Shown here piece after piece: positions 16,915-26,289 of a stretch of 64,000 nt of DNA. Origin of the DNA: Aureimonas sp. Leaf324 (GTDB lineage: Bacteria > Pseudomonadota > Alphaproteobacteria > Rhizobiales > Rhizobiaceae); contig NZ_LMOH01000005.1 in NCBI RefSeq assembly GCF_001423245.1, positions 1 through 64,000 on the forward strand, in the 5' to 3' direction. Under the pieces are notes generated by a model. That model saw only the letters and a program-made list of their open reading frames with translations, had not been told where the DNA came from and ran no database searches. Made by a program: the position numbers and the translations under genes. Numbering within the stretch: the stretch's first letter is position 1; the number at the start of each line of letters is the position of its first letter.

Positions 16915-17916
16915 TCAGGCCGGCTGACCGTTGCCGCCGGTCGAACCGAAAATCTGCCCCGTGGAGTAGCTGAGGAGCGGGTCGGCGGCCGCGACGTAGA
17001 GGCCCGCGATCTCGGCCGGCTGCCCCGCGCGACCCATCGGCGAGTCGCCGCCGAACATACGCAGCTTCTCCTGCGTCGCGCCGCCCGACACCTGAAGCGG
17101 CGTCCAGAACGGGCCCGGCGCGACCGCGTTGACCCGGATGCCGCGCGGGGCCAGCTCCTTCGCCAGCCCCTTCGTGAAGTTGAGCACCGCGGCACGGGTC
17201 ATCGCATAGTGCATGATCTCCGGCGACGGATTGCCGGCCTGCTCCGACGAGGTGTTCACGATGACCGCACCGGCGCCCATGCGCTCCAGCGCGGCCTTCG
17301 TCAGCCAGAACGGCGCATAGACGTTGGTCTTCATCGTATCGTCGAAGAGGTCCGACGAGATGTCGGCGATCGAGGGCCGCGTCTGCTGCAGGGCGGCGTT
17401 GTTGACGAGAATGTCGAGGCCGCCCAGCTGGCCCGCCGCCTGTGCGACGAGGCTCCGGCAGAACGCCTCGGTCCGCAGGTCGCCGGGAATGGCGACGGCC
17501 TTGCGACCCTCCGCCTCGATCAGGGCGACGACCTCCTTCGCGTCCGGCTCTTCCGCCGGCAAGTAGTTGATGGCGACATCGGCGCCTTCGCGGGCGTACG
17601 CGATGGCCGCGGCTCGGCCGATGCCGCTGTCGCCGCCGGTGATGAGCGCCTTCTTGCCGGCCAGCCGGCCCGATCCCTTGTAGCTCGTCTCGCCATGGTC
17701 GGGCCGCGGGTTCATCTTCGAGGCGAGGCCGGGCCAGGGCTGCATCTCGGTGGGATAGGGGGGCGTCGGATAGGCCGCGGCACCCGGGGCGGTCGGGGCA
17801 GCAGCGGTGTCGGCCTCGGCTTGCGCGGACGCCCTCGTGTTGGAGGCGAGCGTCACGGCAGCGCCGGCGGTCAGCGCCGCTCCGGCCAGGAACGTGCGGC
17901 GGTTCGTATCGGTCAT
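16915..17916 (-). CDS. Exported short-chain dehydrogenase/reductase with Tat signal
   Basis: The 333-residue protein begins TNRRTFLAGAALTAGAAVTLA, a twin-arginine signal. A proline-rich linker follows (PTPPYPTEMQPWPGL), then an SDR fold with cofactor motif TGGDSGIG near residue 95, NNAA and the catalytic segment NTSSEQAG...HYAMTR. The canonical YxxxK here is YAMTR, with Arg in place of the catalytic Lys. The family (YghA/GsiB-like) is an NADP-linked oxidoreductase group often linked to stress. The start at 17916 is supported by GGAGAG upstream; the 944-codon open frame extending to 19749 is an artefact antisense to the flagellin. Confidence 0.88.
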   Translation of the reverse strand: MTDTNRRTFLAGAALTAGAAVTLASNTRASAQAEADTAAAPTAPGAAAYPTPPYPTEMQPWPGLASKMNPRPDHGETSYKGSGRLAGKKALITGGDSGIGRAAAIAYAREGADVAINYLPAEEPDAKEVVALIEAEGRKAVAIPGDLRTEAFCRSLVAQAAGQLGGLDILVNNAALQQTRPSIADISSDLFDDTMKTNVYAPFWLTKAALERMGAGAVIVNTSSEQAGNPSPEIMHYAMTRAAVLNFTKGLAKELAPRGIRVNAVAPGPFWTPLQVSGGATQEKLRMFGGDSPMGRAGQPAEIAGLYVAAADPLLSYSTGQIFGSTGGNGQPA

Positions 17917-18137
17917 GGGGCATCTCTCCGTCTTCCAGAGCGAAGCCCGCAGCGAACCGAAGGTTCCCGGTCCGGTTTGCCGCATGCGGGAACGTCCCCG
18001 GTGAGGGCCCCGGCTGGAGGCGCCGCCGGCTCCATCCGAGGCGACGCGCGCCTGCGATCGGGCGACTTCCCCCACGGCGACACCAGCGTGACGGCCGAAG
18101 CGATCCGTTAACGTGTCATAAAATTGGGTTAAAATCA

Positions 18138-18161
18138 GCCCTCGCCGGTTTAGCCGAGGGC
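18138..18161 (+). promoter_or_regulatory. Hairpin covering the flagellin ribosome binding site
   Basis: GCCCTCG and CGAGGGC form a perfect 7-base stem with a 10-base loop that ends one base before ATG 18163. The GAGGG Shine-Dalgarno lies inside the stem, so folding would hide the start unless a protein opens it. Control of flagellin mRNA through its leader is known in alphaproteobacteria (FlbT/FlaF). It would matter less if the true start is ATG 18222 or 18225. Confidence 0.45.
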
Positions 18162-18162
18162 G

Positions 18163-20733
18163 ATGAAATTCCGGCACTCCCACGCCATCGAGTCTCGACT
18201 CACCCCCGTGGCGGATGCGGAAATGATGATCACGGCCTTGTCCGGCAGCGAGCTGCCGGCGTTTCGATCGCTGAGGACCATCAATCAGCAGATCGCCCTG
18301 TCCAGGACACGTCTGGCAACGGGTTTGCGGATCACCGGCCCTTCGAGCGATCCCCCGTTGTGGCGGGTATCCACCGAATTCCGATCCCGAACGTCCGCTC
18401 TCTCGGTGCTCCGCGCCGATCTCGACCGGGCTCATGTTCTGACGGCCCGTGGCGCCGACGGGCTCGGCGACACGCGACAGGCCCTGCAGGCCCTTCAGCT
18501 GCTCCTGGCCCGAGCGAAGGGCGATCCGACGGAGCGCCCCGCCCTTCACGCCGAATTGAGGTCCGCGATCGGGGCCTTGCGGACGATCGCCGAAGGGGCG
18601 TCGGTAGCGGGAACCGGCATCCTCACAGGATCGGCCGACGTCCTCACATTCCCGGCTTCGCTCGACACCGACGCCGCGCGTTATGCGATCGCTCTCGACA
18701 AGAGCCGAACCGTCCTCTTCGGCATGGGATCGGGTGACGGCATCCTCGAGACCCCGTTCGATCTTTCGGGCCTGTCGGCGGTCGCCAGCACCGGCCCGGC
18801 CTTGCTCGGCCTTTCGGGGACCACCACGGCTCAACCGGGGGCGGACGCCTTTTCCGTGCCGACGAGCGGTCTCGCCGGGGCAAATACCGACATCACCGTT
18901 GGGGCTGGCGCGCGGGATGCGACCGCCGCGACGCTCCGCCTCGGCTCCCTCGACGCTGCAGCGGTCGGAAGCGGCGACCGGCTGCAGTTCGATCTGACGG
19001 TCGACGGCGTGCGCCGAACCGTGACGGCGGCCCTCCCCGCGGCGGCGAACGCGGCTTCGTTCGGGGCCGCGCTGCAGACCGCGATCGACACGGCGATGGG
19101 CCCTGGCAAGGTGCGGGTCACCACGGGCACGGACGGCGCGATCACCTTCGCCACGGTCAGTACGGGATCGAACGCCCGTCTCGAGGTCGCGAACATCGCC
19201 CTCTCGGACGGGAATGGAACTGTGACGGGCATCGGCGGTCTCAGTCCCCAATCGGCCTACAGTTCGACGCAGGCGACCATCGGCGGGCAATCTCGAACCT
19301 ACGACGCTCTGGGCAGCTTCAGCGTGTCCGGCGTCGACAGCACCGACCGACTGCGCCTGCGGATCGACGCCCTCGCCGGCGGACAGACCGGTTCCGGAAC
19401 CATCGACGTCCAACTCGCGGGGGTGACCGACACCACCTCGATGGCAGCGGCCATCAACGCGGCCATCAGCCGCGATCCGACCTATGGCGCGTATGTCGGC
19501 GCTACCGTCGTCAACGGCGAGGTCGCCGTCTACCTGAAGATCAGCGGCAACATCAGGGCCTCCTCCATCACCGGCATCGACGGGAACGGCACAACCGTCG
19601 GCGACAGCGGCCTTCGCGCCGGCTCGGCGGGGGGAACCGCGGCGGTGAGCGGGACCAGCGCGACCATCACCACCGGGTCCGATTTCCAGGGGCCGGTCAC
19701 GATCGCAGACGGCGGATCGTTGCTCTTCGATCTCGTGCGCAACGGCCAATCCACCACGGTTACCATCACGAAGGCGGACGTGGACGATGCGCTGGCCTCG
19801 GATGCCGGCTACGATCCGTCGAGCGGGACGATCGCAGACGCGGGCGCGCTCGCGCGCGTCGTCACGCAGGCCATCCGGCGCGCCGGGATCGGCGACGTGT
19901 CCGTCGCCGCGTCGGGTGGGAGATTGCAGCTCGCCTTGACCGGGCCATCCGCCGATGGCGACACGCTCGAACTCGCAAACGTCCAGTCACCGGCGGTCGC
20001 CGCGACGCAGGCCGCACTCACGACCGGCAGCGTCTTTTCCGTGCCCCTGGTTCTGGACGCGAGCCAGTCGATCTCGTTCCAGCTCTCGGTGGACGGACAA
20101 CCCGGAACCTCGATCACCTTGGACCGCAGCTCGATCGAGGCGGCACTCGGCATGGACACCGGATTTTCCGAAGGACGGATCGAGAACGCGGACCAAGTGG
20201 CCCGGGTGGTGCAGCAGGCCCTGATGGAAGCTGGGGTGGCTGGGGTAACTGTCGCCGCCGCCGCGAACCGGCTCCGGTTCACGAAGGCCGCCGCGGGCGG
20301 CGGCAGCCTGGCGCTCGCCGACGTCACCCTCCGCTCCGGCTCGGCGCTTCCCGCGGGCACCACGCTCCTGACGCTCGATCGGACCGTCGAGGCCTTGGCC
20401 CCGCTGGACGAAGGGCGCTTCCTGCAGCACCTCGACGCCATCGCCTCGAACATCGCCATGCTCGTCGCGCACGTGTCCGAGGCCGAGGCGTACGTGGGAT
20501 TTGTCGGCACCCAGCTCCGGAGCCAATCCAGATTCAGCGCCCGTCTGGAAGGCATCTACCAGGACGCGTTCAGGACGATCGCCGAAGTCGACATCAGCGC
20601 CGAACAGGCAAGGCTCAAGGCTCTGGAGGCGAGGCGCGAACTCCTGAAGCGCGCCCTGTCGATCATGAGCGAGTCGCGACAGAATCTGCTGCTGCTGTTC
20701 AAGGACTGGGCGCCTGCAGGGCAGGCCGGGTAG
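18163..20733 (+). CDS. Large flagellin-like protein with repeated central domain
   Basis: The N-terminus LRTINQQIALSRTRLATGLRI (from about residue 38) is flagellin D0/D1-like. The C-terminus, with VGTQLRSQSRFSARLEGI and EVDISAEQARLKALEARREL, matches the flagellin C-terminal helix. Between them lie about 500 residues of repeats of 90-110 residues that recur with LQFDLTVDG, LRLRIDALAGG, LLFDLVRNG and ISFQLSVDG, resembling Flagellin_IN modules. At 856 residues it is far longer than a typical 280-500 residue rhizobial flagellin. No other flagellar gene lies nearby. Starts at 18222 or 18225 (MMITALSG) would resemble flagellins better than 18163. It may form an unusual filament or a surface fibre. 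Confidence 0.8.
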   Translation: MKFRHSHAIESRLTPVADAEMMITALSGSELPAFRSLRTINQQIALSRTRLATGLRITGPSSDPPLWRVSTEFRSRTSALSVLRADLDRAHVLTARGADGLGDTRQALQALQLLLARAKGDPTERPALHAELRSAIGALRTIAEGASVAGTGILTGSADVLTFPASLDTDAARYAIALDKSRTVLFGMGSGDGILETPFDLSGLSAVASTGPALLGLSGTTTAQPGADAFSVPTSGLAGANTDITVGAGARDATAATLRLGSLDAAAVGSGDRLQFDLTVDGVRRTVTAALPAAANAASFGAALQTAIDTAMGPGKVRVTTGTDGAITFATVSTGSNARLEVANIALSDGNGTVTGIGGLSPQSAYSSTQATIGGQSRTYDALGSFSVSGVDSTDRLRLRIDALAGGQTGSGTIDVQLAGVTDTTSMAAAINAAISRDPTYGAYVGATVVNGEVAVYLKISGNIRASSITGIDGNGTTVGDSGLRAGSAGGTAAVSGTSATITTGSDFQGPVTIADGGSLLFDLVRNGQSTTVTITKADVDDALASDAGYDPSSGTIADAGALARVVTQAIRRAGIGDVSVAASGGRLQLALTGPSADGDTLELANVQSPAVAATQAALTTGSVFSVPLVLDASQSISFQLSVDGQPGTSITLDRSSIEAALGMDTGFSEGRIENADQVARVVQQALMEAGVAGVTVAAAANRLRFTKAAAGGGSLALADVTLRSGSALPAGTTLLTLDRTVEALAPLDEGRFLQHLDAIASNIAMLVAHVSEAEAYVGFVGTQLRSQSRFSARLEGIYQDAFRTIAEVDISAEQARLKALEARRELLKRALSIMSESRQNLLLLFKDWAPAGQAG

Positions 20734-20883
20734 GGCTTTCGGCGGCGGGAGCAGCGTCCGAAGCCGCCGTGCACGTCTGGTCTTCCCCGCGTGAGATGGT
20801 CAGACGCGCACGGCCCGGAACGTCGTGACCTTGTGCCATTCCCTCTGTTCGAGGTTGGGAGTCCTCCTTCGGCGACTGGCCGA

Positions 20884-23424
20884 TCACCCCGTATCTTCGA
20901 CCGCCTCGACGAGGGCGCGCGTGATCGGCGCGCGGGCGCGCTCGTAGCCTGTCCAGGGGTCGGGGCCGGATAGGCGGTCGAGCACGTCGTCCGGTGTTAA
21001 CGTGTTGGCGGCCTCCAAACCGGCGAGTTCGTTCCACGACACGGGCGTCGCGACCGGCGCCCCTGCCCTCGCCCGCGTCGAATACGGCGCGACGGCCGTC
21101 TGGCCCTGCTCGTTGCGCAGCCAGTCGATGAAGATGCGCCCACGCCGCCTGGCCTTCGACATGGTGGCGACGAAATGGACCGGATCGCTCGCCGCAATCC
21201 GATTGGCCAGCCCCTTGGCGAAGCGCGCGACGTCATCGAAGCTCGCCTTGGGTAAAAGCGGGACGACGACGTGAACGCCCTTGCCGCCGGTCACCATCGG
21301 GAACGCGCTCAGGCCGAGCGCCTCCAGCGCGCCGCGCACGAGGACGGCGGCCTCGCGCACCGCCTCGAAGCCAACGGACGGATCGGGGTCGAGGTCGAAG
21401 ACCAGGCGGTCGGGCCGCTCTATGGCGTCGTTATGCGAGCCCCAGATGTGGAATTCGAGCGCCCCCATCTGCACGGCCGCCACAAGGCTCGCCGCGTTGA
21501 GGAGCGTCATGTACCGCGCCGGTTCGCCATCGTGCTCCAGAAGGTCGACCGTTCCCATCTCATCGGGGAAGCCCTCGCCGAGATGCTTTTGGAAGAAGCA
21601 GGGGCGCGCCATGCCGGAAGGGCAGCGCTTCAAGGTCAGCGGGCGGTCGCCGGCGTGAGCGAGCATGTGCGCGGCAACACGCTCGTAGTAGCGCGCGAGG
21701 TCGCCCTTCGTGACCCCGCCCTCGCTATAGACAACACGATCGGGATGCGAGATGCGCACGCCTGAGACGGTGAGATTTCCACCCTTCGATCCGCTCGGCG
21801 ATAGCGCAGGCTTTTCGACACGTTCGTCCACCACGGCGCCCGCCGGCTTGTCGGCGCGCAGGCCCTTGAACACGCCGTGACGGATCTGCCCGTCGGCCGT
21901 CAGTTCGGCGAAATCCACCTCGGCGACGAGGTCCGGCCGCACGAAACACGCGTTCCGGGCGACCGGTCGCGGCAGGTCGGCAAAAGGCGAGGGCTTCGTC
22001 TCCAGCGCTTCGAAGCGCGCGGCAAGATCTTCCAGCGCCTTGGCGTCGAAGCCCGACCCGACACGGCCGCGATAGACGAGCCTCCCGTCCTCCATGACGC
22101 CGACGAGGATCGAGGAGAAGGGCCGACCGGGCTTGGCCGACCGCGACCAGCCGCCGATCACGAATTCCTGCCGCCGCGTGCACTTCACCTTCAGCCAGTC
22201 GCCGTTTCGGGTTCCAGTGTATGGCGCATCGGCGTGCTTGGACACGATGCCCTCCTGGCCGCCCTCGCAGATGCCTTGGAAGACGGAAGGGCCGTTGCCG
22301 CGCACATGCTCGCTGTAGAGAAGCGCGCCCTCCCCGCCCGCCTCGATCAGCGCCTTCAGGAGCGCCTTGCGCTCGAGGAGCGGCGCGCCGGTCAGGTCGT
22401 TGCCGTCGAGTTCGAGAAGGTCGAAGCAGAAGCAGGACAGAGGCGCCCCGGCACCGAGCGCCTTCTGGAGTGTCGAGAAGTCGGCGCGCCCGTCCGCGTC
22501 GAAGGCGACGACCTCGCCGTCGATCAGCGCACTCTTGCAAGGCAGCGCCAGCGCCGAGTCCATCAGGCTTGCAAAGCGCGTCGTCCAGTCCTGCTCGTTG
22601 CGGGTGGAGAAGCGCACCGCGCCGCCGCTGAACGCGATCTCGACGCGGTAGCCGTCGTACTTCACCTCGTGCAACCAGTCGTCGCCCTCGGGCGCCGCGT
22701 CCGTCAGGAGAGCGAGTTGAACCGGGCGGAAAGCGGGGAGCTTGGCCTGTCTGCCTTTCGCCTCGCGCCGGCTCGACTTGGGGCGCGCCGCCGGCCCCGC
22801 CGCGTCCGCGGCCGAGCGTACCATCGTCCTCGAAGGGCTTCCCTTCGCGATCTCGTCGAGGCTGCGTCCCGTCTTGACGCTCCGGTTGAGGGCGAGAAGG
22901 TCCGTGTCAGGCGCCGCATCCCCGTCGCGTTCCTTGATGAGGAGCCAGTTCTCGCGGGCACCGCGATCCCTGCCCTTCATCCGCACCAGCGCCCAGCGGC
23001 CGTCCATCTTCTCGCCGTGAAGGCACATCTTGAGATTGCCGCATTCAAGCCCCTCCGTGGCATCGCCCTCGGGCTCCCACCAGCCTCGGTCCCAGAGCAT
23101 GACCGTGCCTCCGCCGTATTCGCCGGCCGGGATCGTGCCCTCGAATGTGCCGTAGTCGAGTGGATGGTCCTCGACCCGGACGGCCAGCCGCTTGTCGGCC
23201 GGGTCGAGGCTCGGACCCTTCGTCACCGCCCAGCTCTTGAGGACGCCCTCCCATTCGATGCGGAAGTCATAGTGCAGGCGGCGTGCATCGTGCTTTTGCA
23301 CGGTGAACGCCAGCCGCGTCCCCGCCTGCCCGACATGCTTTCCACCGCCTTCCGGCTCAGCCGTGCGCGTAAAGTCCCGCTTCTCGCGGTAGCGCTTCAG
23401 CAGCGTGTCGGCGCGGGACGCCAT
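20884..23424 (-). CDS. ligD: Multifunctional NHEJ DNA ligase LigD
   Basis: This 846-residue enzyme has three domains. A 3'-phosphoesterase spans residues 1-170 (KHDARRLHYDFRIEWEG, VEDHPLDY). An ATP-dependent ligase has adenylated Lys255 in HEVKYDGYR. A primase-like polymerase runs from about residue 550, with FDLDPDPSVGFEAVREAA and GVHVVVPLL. The order phosphoesterase-ligase-polymerase is common in Rhizobiales. It repairs double-strand breaks together with Ku, whose gene lies 14 bases upstream, so the two are co-transcribed. The plus-strand open frames here are shadows. Confidence 0.96.
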   Translation of the reverse strand: MASRADTLLKRYREKRDFTRTAEPEGGGKHVGQAGTRLAFTVQKHDARRLHYDFRIEWEGVLKSWAVTKGPSLDPADKRLAVRVEDHPLDYGTFEGTIPAGEYGGGTVMLWDRGWWEPEGDATEGLECGNLKMCLHGEKMDGRWALVRMKGRDRGARENWLLIKERDGDAAPDTDLLALNRSVKTGRSLDEIAKGSPSRTMVRSAADAAGPAARPKSSRREAKGRQAKLPAFRPVQLALLTDAAPEGDDWLHEVKYDGYRVEIAFSGGAVRFSTRNEQDWTTRFASLMDSALALPCKSALIDGEVVAFDADGRADFSTLQKALGAGAPLSCFCFDLLELDGNDLTGAPLLERKALLKALIEAGGEGALLYSEHVRGNGPSVFQGICEGGQEGIVSKHADAPYTGTRNGDWLKVKCTRRQEFVIGGWSRSAKPGRPFSSILVGVMEDGRLVYRGRVGSGFDAKALEDLAARFEALETKPSPFADLPRPVARNACFVRPDLVAEVDFAELTADGQIRHGVFKGLRADKPAGAVVDERVEKPALSPSGSKGGNLTVSGVRISHPDRVVYSEGGVTKGDLARYYERVAAHMLAHAGDRPLTLKRCPSGMARPCFFQKHLGEGFPDEMGTVDLLEHDGEPARYMTLLNAASLVAAVQMGALEFHIWGSHNDAIERPDRLVFDLDPDPSVGFEAVREAAVLVRGALEALGLSAFPMVTGGKGVHVVVPLLPKASFDDVARFAKGLANRIAASDPVHFVATMSKARRRGRIFIDWLRNEQGQTAVAPYSTRARAGAPVATPVSWNELAGLEAANTLTPDDVLDRLSGPDPWTGYERARAPITRALVEAVEDTG

Positions 23425-23438
23425 CGGCCGTCTCGACC

Positions 23439-24311
23439 TCAGGCCCGCTTGCGCTTGGGTGCGGCCTTCGCCTTACCCGCCGGCTTGCGCGCGGGTGTCT
23501 TGTCGCCCTCGCCCCTGCTGCGTTCCAGGCTCTTCTTCAGGCTGGCCATCAGATCGACGACGTTGGACTTGGCATGGCCCTTCGGCGCCTCGTCCGGCTC
23601 GTCCTCGATCTCGACTTCGCCGTGCTTGCGGCGCTTCTCCTCGACCAGCGCCCGGACCGCCGCGAGGTAGTGGTTCTTGAAAGCCCCCGCCGTGAACGGA
23701 TGGGTCTTGCGTTCGATCAGCTCCTGCGCGACCGCGAGGAGATCGTCATCGGTCTCACCCTTGGCGATGTCGGCGAACAACTCGTCGGCCTTGCGGATCT
23801 CGTCGGCGTAATGGAGCGTCTCGAGCAGAAGGCCGGTGCCGTAGGGCCGCACGGCGACGAGATACTCCTTGCCGCGCATCGTCATCTGGCCGAGCCCGGT
23901 CTTGCCGCCCTGCTTCAGCGCGTCCCGCAGCACACGAAACGCGTCCTCGGCGAGTTCGTCCTGCGGCACGACATAGTGCGGCTTGTCGAAGTAGAGCGGC
24001 GGGATTTCAGCGGTGTCGACGAACTGGACGAGTTCCAGCGTCTTCTTGGTCTCGAGCTTGACCGCGTCGAGCTCCTCGTCGGTGAGGATGACGTACTGGT
24101 CCTTCTTCACCTCGAAGCCGCGCACGATGTCGTCCGGCGAGACCGGCTTATGCCCCTCGACAACCTTGTCGTAGTGGATGCGCTTTCCGCTCTTCCGGTC
24201 GATCTGGTGGAAGCTTACCGTTCCGGACGACGACGTCGCCGGAAAGATCTCGACCGGAATGGAAACGAGGGACAGGCGGATTTGGCCCTTCCAGATGGGA
24301 CGCCGCGCCAT
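23439..24311 (-). CDS. ku: Ku protein for non-homologous end joining
   Basis: The 290-residue product starts MARRPIWKGQIRLSLVSIPVEIF, the classic bacterial Ku N-terminus, and includes the Ku core (PLYFDKPHYVVPQD, LGQMTMRGKEYLVAVRP). It ends in a Lys-rich tail (GKAKAAPKRKRA), which in known Ku proteins affects DNA binding and LigD stimulation. It forms a dimer that encircles DNA ends and recruits LigD. Ku, LigD and the upstream DUF3606 gene share direction and tight spacing. Confidence 0.96.
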   Translation of the reverse strand: MARRPIWKGQIRLSLVSIPVEIFPATSSSGTVSFHQIDRKSGKRIHYDKVVEGHKPVSPDDIVRGFEVKKDQYVILTDEELDAVKLETKKTLELVQFVDTAEIPPLYFDKPHYVVPQDELAEDAFRVLRDALKQGGKTGLGQMTMRGKEYLVAVRPYGTGLLLETLHYADEIRKADELFADIAKGETDDDLLAVAQELIERKTHPFTAGAFKNHYLAAVRALVEEKRRKHGEVEIEDEPDEAPKGHAKSNVVDLMASLKKSLERSRGEGDKTPARKPAGKAKAAPKRKRA

Positions 24312-24428
24312 GCGAGAAACTCCGGACCGAACAATGGCGGACGAACGCCTGGCTCGACGCGGACGTTCCGCCCGTGCGCCGACCGGAAACCGGTCACGGG
24401 AAACGAGAAGCCAGCGCTGGTCCCGGCG

Positions 24429-24614
24429 CTAGGATCCGTCTTCCAGCCGCTTCTCGACCTTGCGACGGCTGTTGCCGACGTCCTTGACGGCCTCTTTTAC
24501 CTCAGCCTTCGAGACGCCTTCCTTGCCAGCCTCGTAGCGGACCTCGTGGTCCTGGCCGGCGGCGACCCGGGCGCGGTCCTGGGCGCGACCGCGGGATGTA
24601 TGCTCGTTCGACAT
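24429..24614 (-). CDS. DUF3606-family small protein
   Basis: This 61-residue basic protein ends with VRYEAGKEGVSKAEVKEAV and KDVGNSRRKVEKRL, matching the DUF3606 pattern found in many rhizobia and often near DNA repair or stress genes. The start at 24614 follows GGGAGAG. It precedes ku by about 117 bases in the same direction, so it may be part of the end-joining operon; its molecular role is unknown. Confidence 0.75.
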   Translation of the reverse strand: MSNEHTSRGRAQDRARVAAGQDHEVRYEAGKEGVSKAEVKEAVKDVGNSRRKVEKRLEDGS

Positions 24615-24924
24615 GGCGCTCTCCCTCGTCGGGTTCGGGCGGACCAAGTTCCAGGCCGCCTATGAATTGAATTCACGCCAGTAAACGCTAGTCGGGATGG
24701 TAAGTTGTTCTTTTCCGAACCAAAACGCTTGGGTGGCTCAAAACCCAGCGTGCCTCGTTGGGACGGTTTATTTGCCGGCCCATGTCGCGTCGCGCAAAGG
24801 CCCAAGAGCCTTCCCGGCGCGCGGCGGCACGTTTGGCGGACCTGTGCGGACGGGCGAGCCCGTGGAGCGGCGGCGACACGTCGGAGCCGGCGTGTCGCCG
24901 AAGATGGGGATTACCCTCGGGCAG
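24615..24924. other. Intergenic, about 310 bases, no gene recognised
   Basis: The only open frames here are short and run over the upstream parts of neighbours. The stretch must hold the promoter for the DUF3606-ku-ligD group, transcribed leftward. I see no distinct site. Confidence 0.4.
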
Positions 24925-26040
24925 CTATGCCGACTGGGGGATGATGTTGATCATGTCGTCCTCCGTGGGCTGCGTCGCGGACTTCAGCGTCAGCGCCTGA
25001 TCCGGCTCGACGGATCGCGTGCGCGTGCGCGGCTCCAACGACACCGTCTCGCCCGTGTCCAGCGACCGCGCCACCGCCTCGAGAACCCGCATGTCGAGAA
25101 GCCCCTCCTCGCCGTCCGCTTCCGGATGACTGTCGTTGAGGATGCAATCGGAGAAGTATTCCGTCTCGTTGCCGAACTGCTCGACCGGGTCGAAGCGGTG
25201 CTCGGTCTCCCCATCCTCGGTCTTCTCGACGTAAGCGATGCCGACCTTCGGCCCGAACATGAAGCACGGCGAGGCGTGGATGCTGGCGTTCCGGCCCACC
25301 AGGGTAAAGGACTCGGACGGGGCGGTTGCGTAACTGACGGTGAACTGCGCCAGCCGCTCTCCCGGGAAGCGCAGCGTCACCGCCACCGTGTCGTGGAAGT
25401 TGAAGCCGCGGCTCGGCGTCTTGGTGCCGACAGCATGGACGGCGACCGGCTCCTCGCCGAACAGGTTGCGCACCGCGTTCAAGGGATAGGTGCCCATGTC
25501 CGGCACGGGACCGCCCCAGTAGCCGTTGTGACCGCGCGAGTTCTCCTCGCGCACGTTCTGGGCGAAGGTCGAGGTGAAGTATCGCAACTCGCCGAACTCC
25601 CCCTTCCGGACTCGGGTGATCATCTCGACCGTGCCCGGCTCATGGTGGAGGCGGTACGCGATCATCAGCTTGGCACCTCCCTTGCGCTGCGCGGCGAGGA
25701 TCGCCGTGGCCTTCTCGACGCTCGAAGCCATCGGCTTCTCGAGCAGGACATGGATGCCCGCCTCGAGCGCAGGAACGGCATGGTCGCGGTGGAGGAAGTT
25801 CGGCGTCGCGACGTAGACGGCGTCGATCTCGCCGGACGCCAGCAGTTCGCCGTATTGCTCGTAGCTCCAGGCCTTGATGCCGTAATGCCCCGCCAGTTTC
25901 TCGGCCTTCACGGGGTCTCCCGTCACGAGAGCGGCCAGTTCCGAATTCCCGGTGCGCCCGATGCCGGGCATGAACGCCTGCTGCGAGATCTGTCCCCCGC
26001 CGACGACAGCTTAGCGAACCTTCTTCCTGCTTCCGAACAT
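24925..26040 (-). pseudogene. Gfo/Idh/MocA-family oxidoreductase with a nonsense codon at position 10
   Basis: Reading from ATG 26040 gives MFGSRKKVR, then TAA (26011-26013), then AVVGGGQISQQAFMPGIGRT in the same frame. The last part is the Rossmann NAD(P) motif of this family. Downstream, ATPNFLHRDHAVPALEAG, HVLLEKPM and the catalytic PDMGTYPLNAVRNLFG are intact to the stop at 24925. The family usually has Tyr at the stop position (VRYAVVG), so a single C-to-A change would explain it. Reinitiation at ATG 25971 would lack the nucleotide-binding glycines. The enzyme would have oxidised a sugar or cyclitol; it sits beside organophosphate-uptake genes. Confidence 0.88.
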
Positions 26041-26289
26041 GATGCCTTCCCGTGTTTCGTCGCGGTCGAGCCGCGTCGAGGTCGCAAGGCCTGGGAAGCC
26101 TGAATGTTCCCCTCCGCATGTGGGCGGCGGCGGCAAAGCCGTCGTCCGGGAGGTCGAGAAGCGCTTCGTCCGCATCGACCGAGGCCATCCGAAAATGCCC
26201 CTTCCGAGCTGCTCCAGAAAGATTGCCGTCCTCCCGAAAGCGGACATCGCCTAGGCTGCGTTGGCAGCCAATCCGCCGGATCGGGGGTC

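Noticed and set aside
16915-19749. A 944-codon open frame on the minus strand
   Set aside because: Only its last 333 codons are the SDR gene; the rest is antisense to the flagellin and has no family pattern. High GC content opens long antisense frames.
21877-23670. A 597-codon plus-strand open frame over ligD and ku
   Set aside because: It is antisense to two well-recognised genes, rich in Arg and Gly, with no motif.
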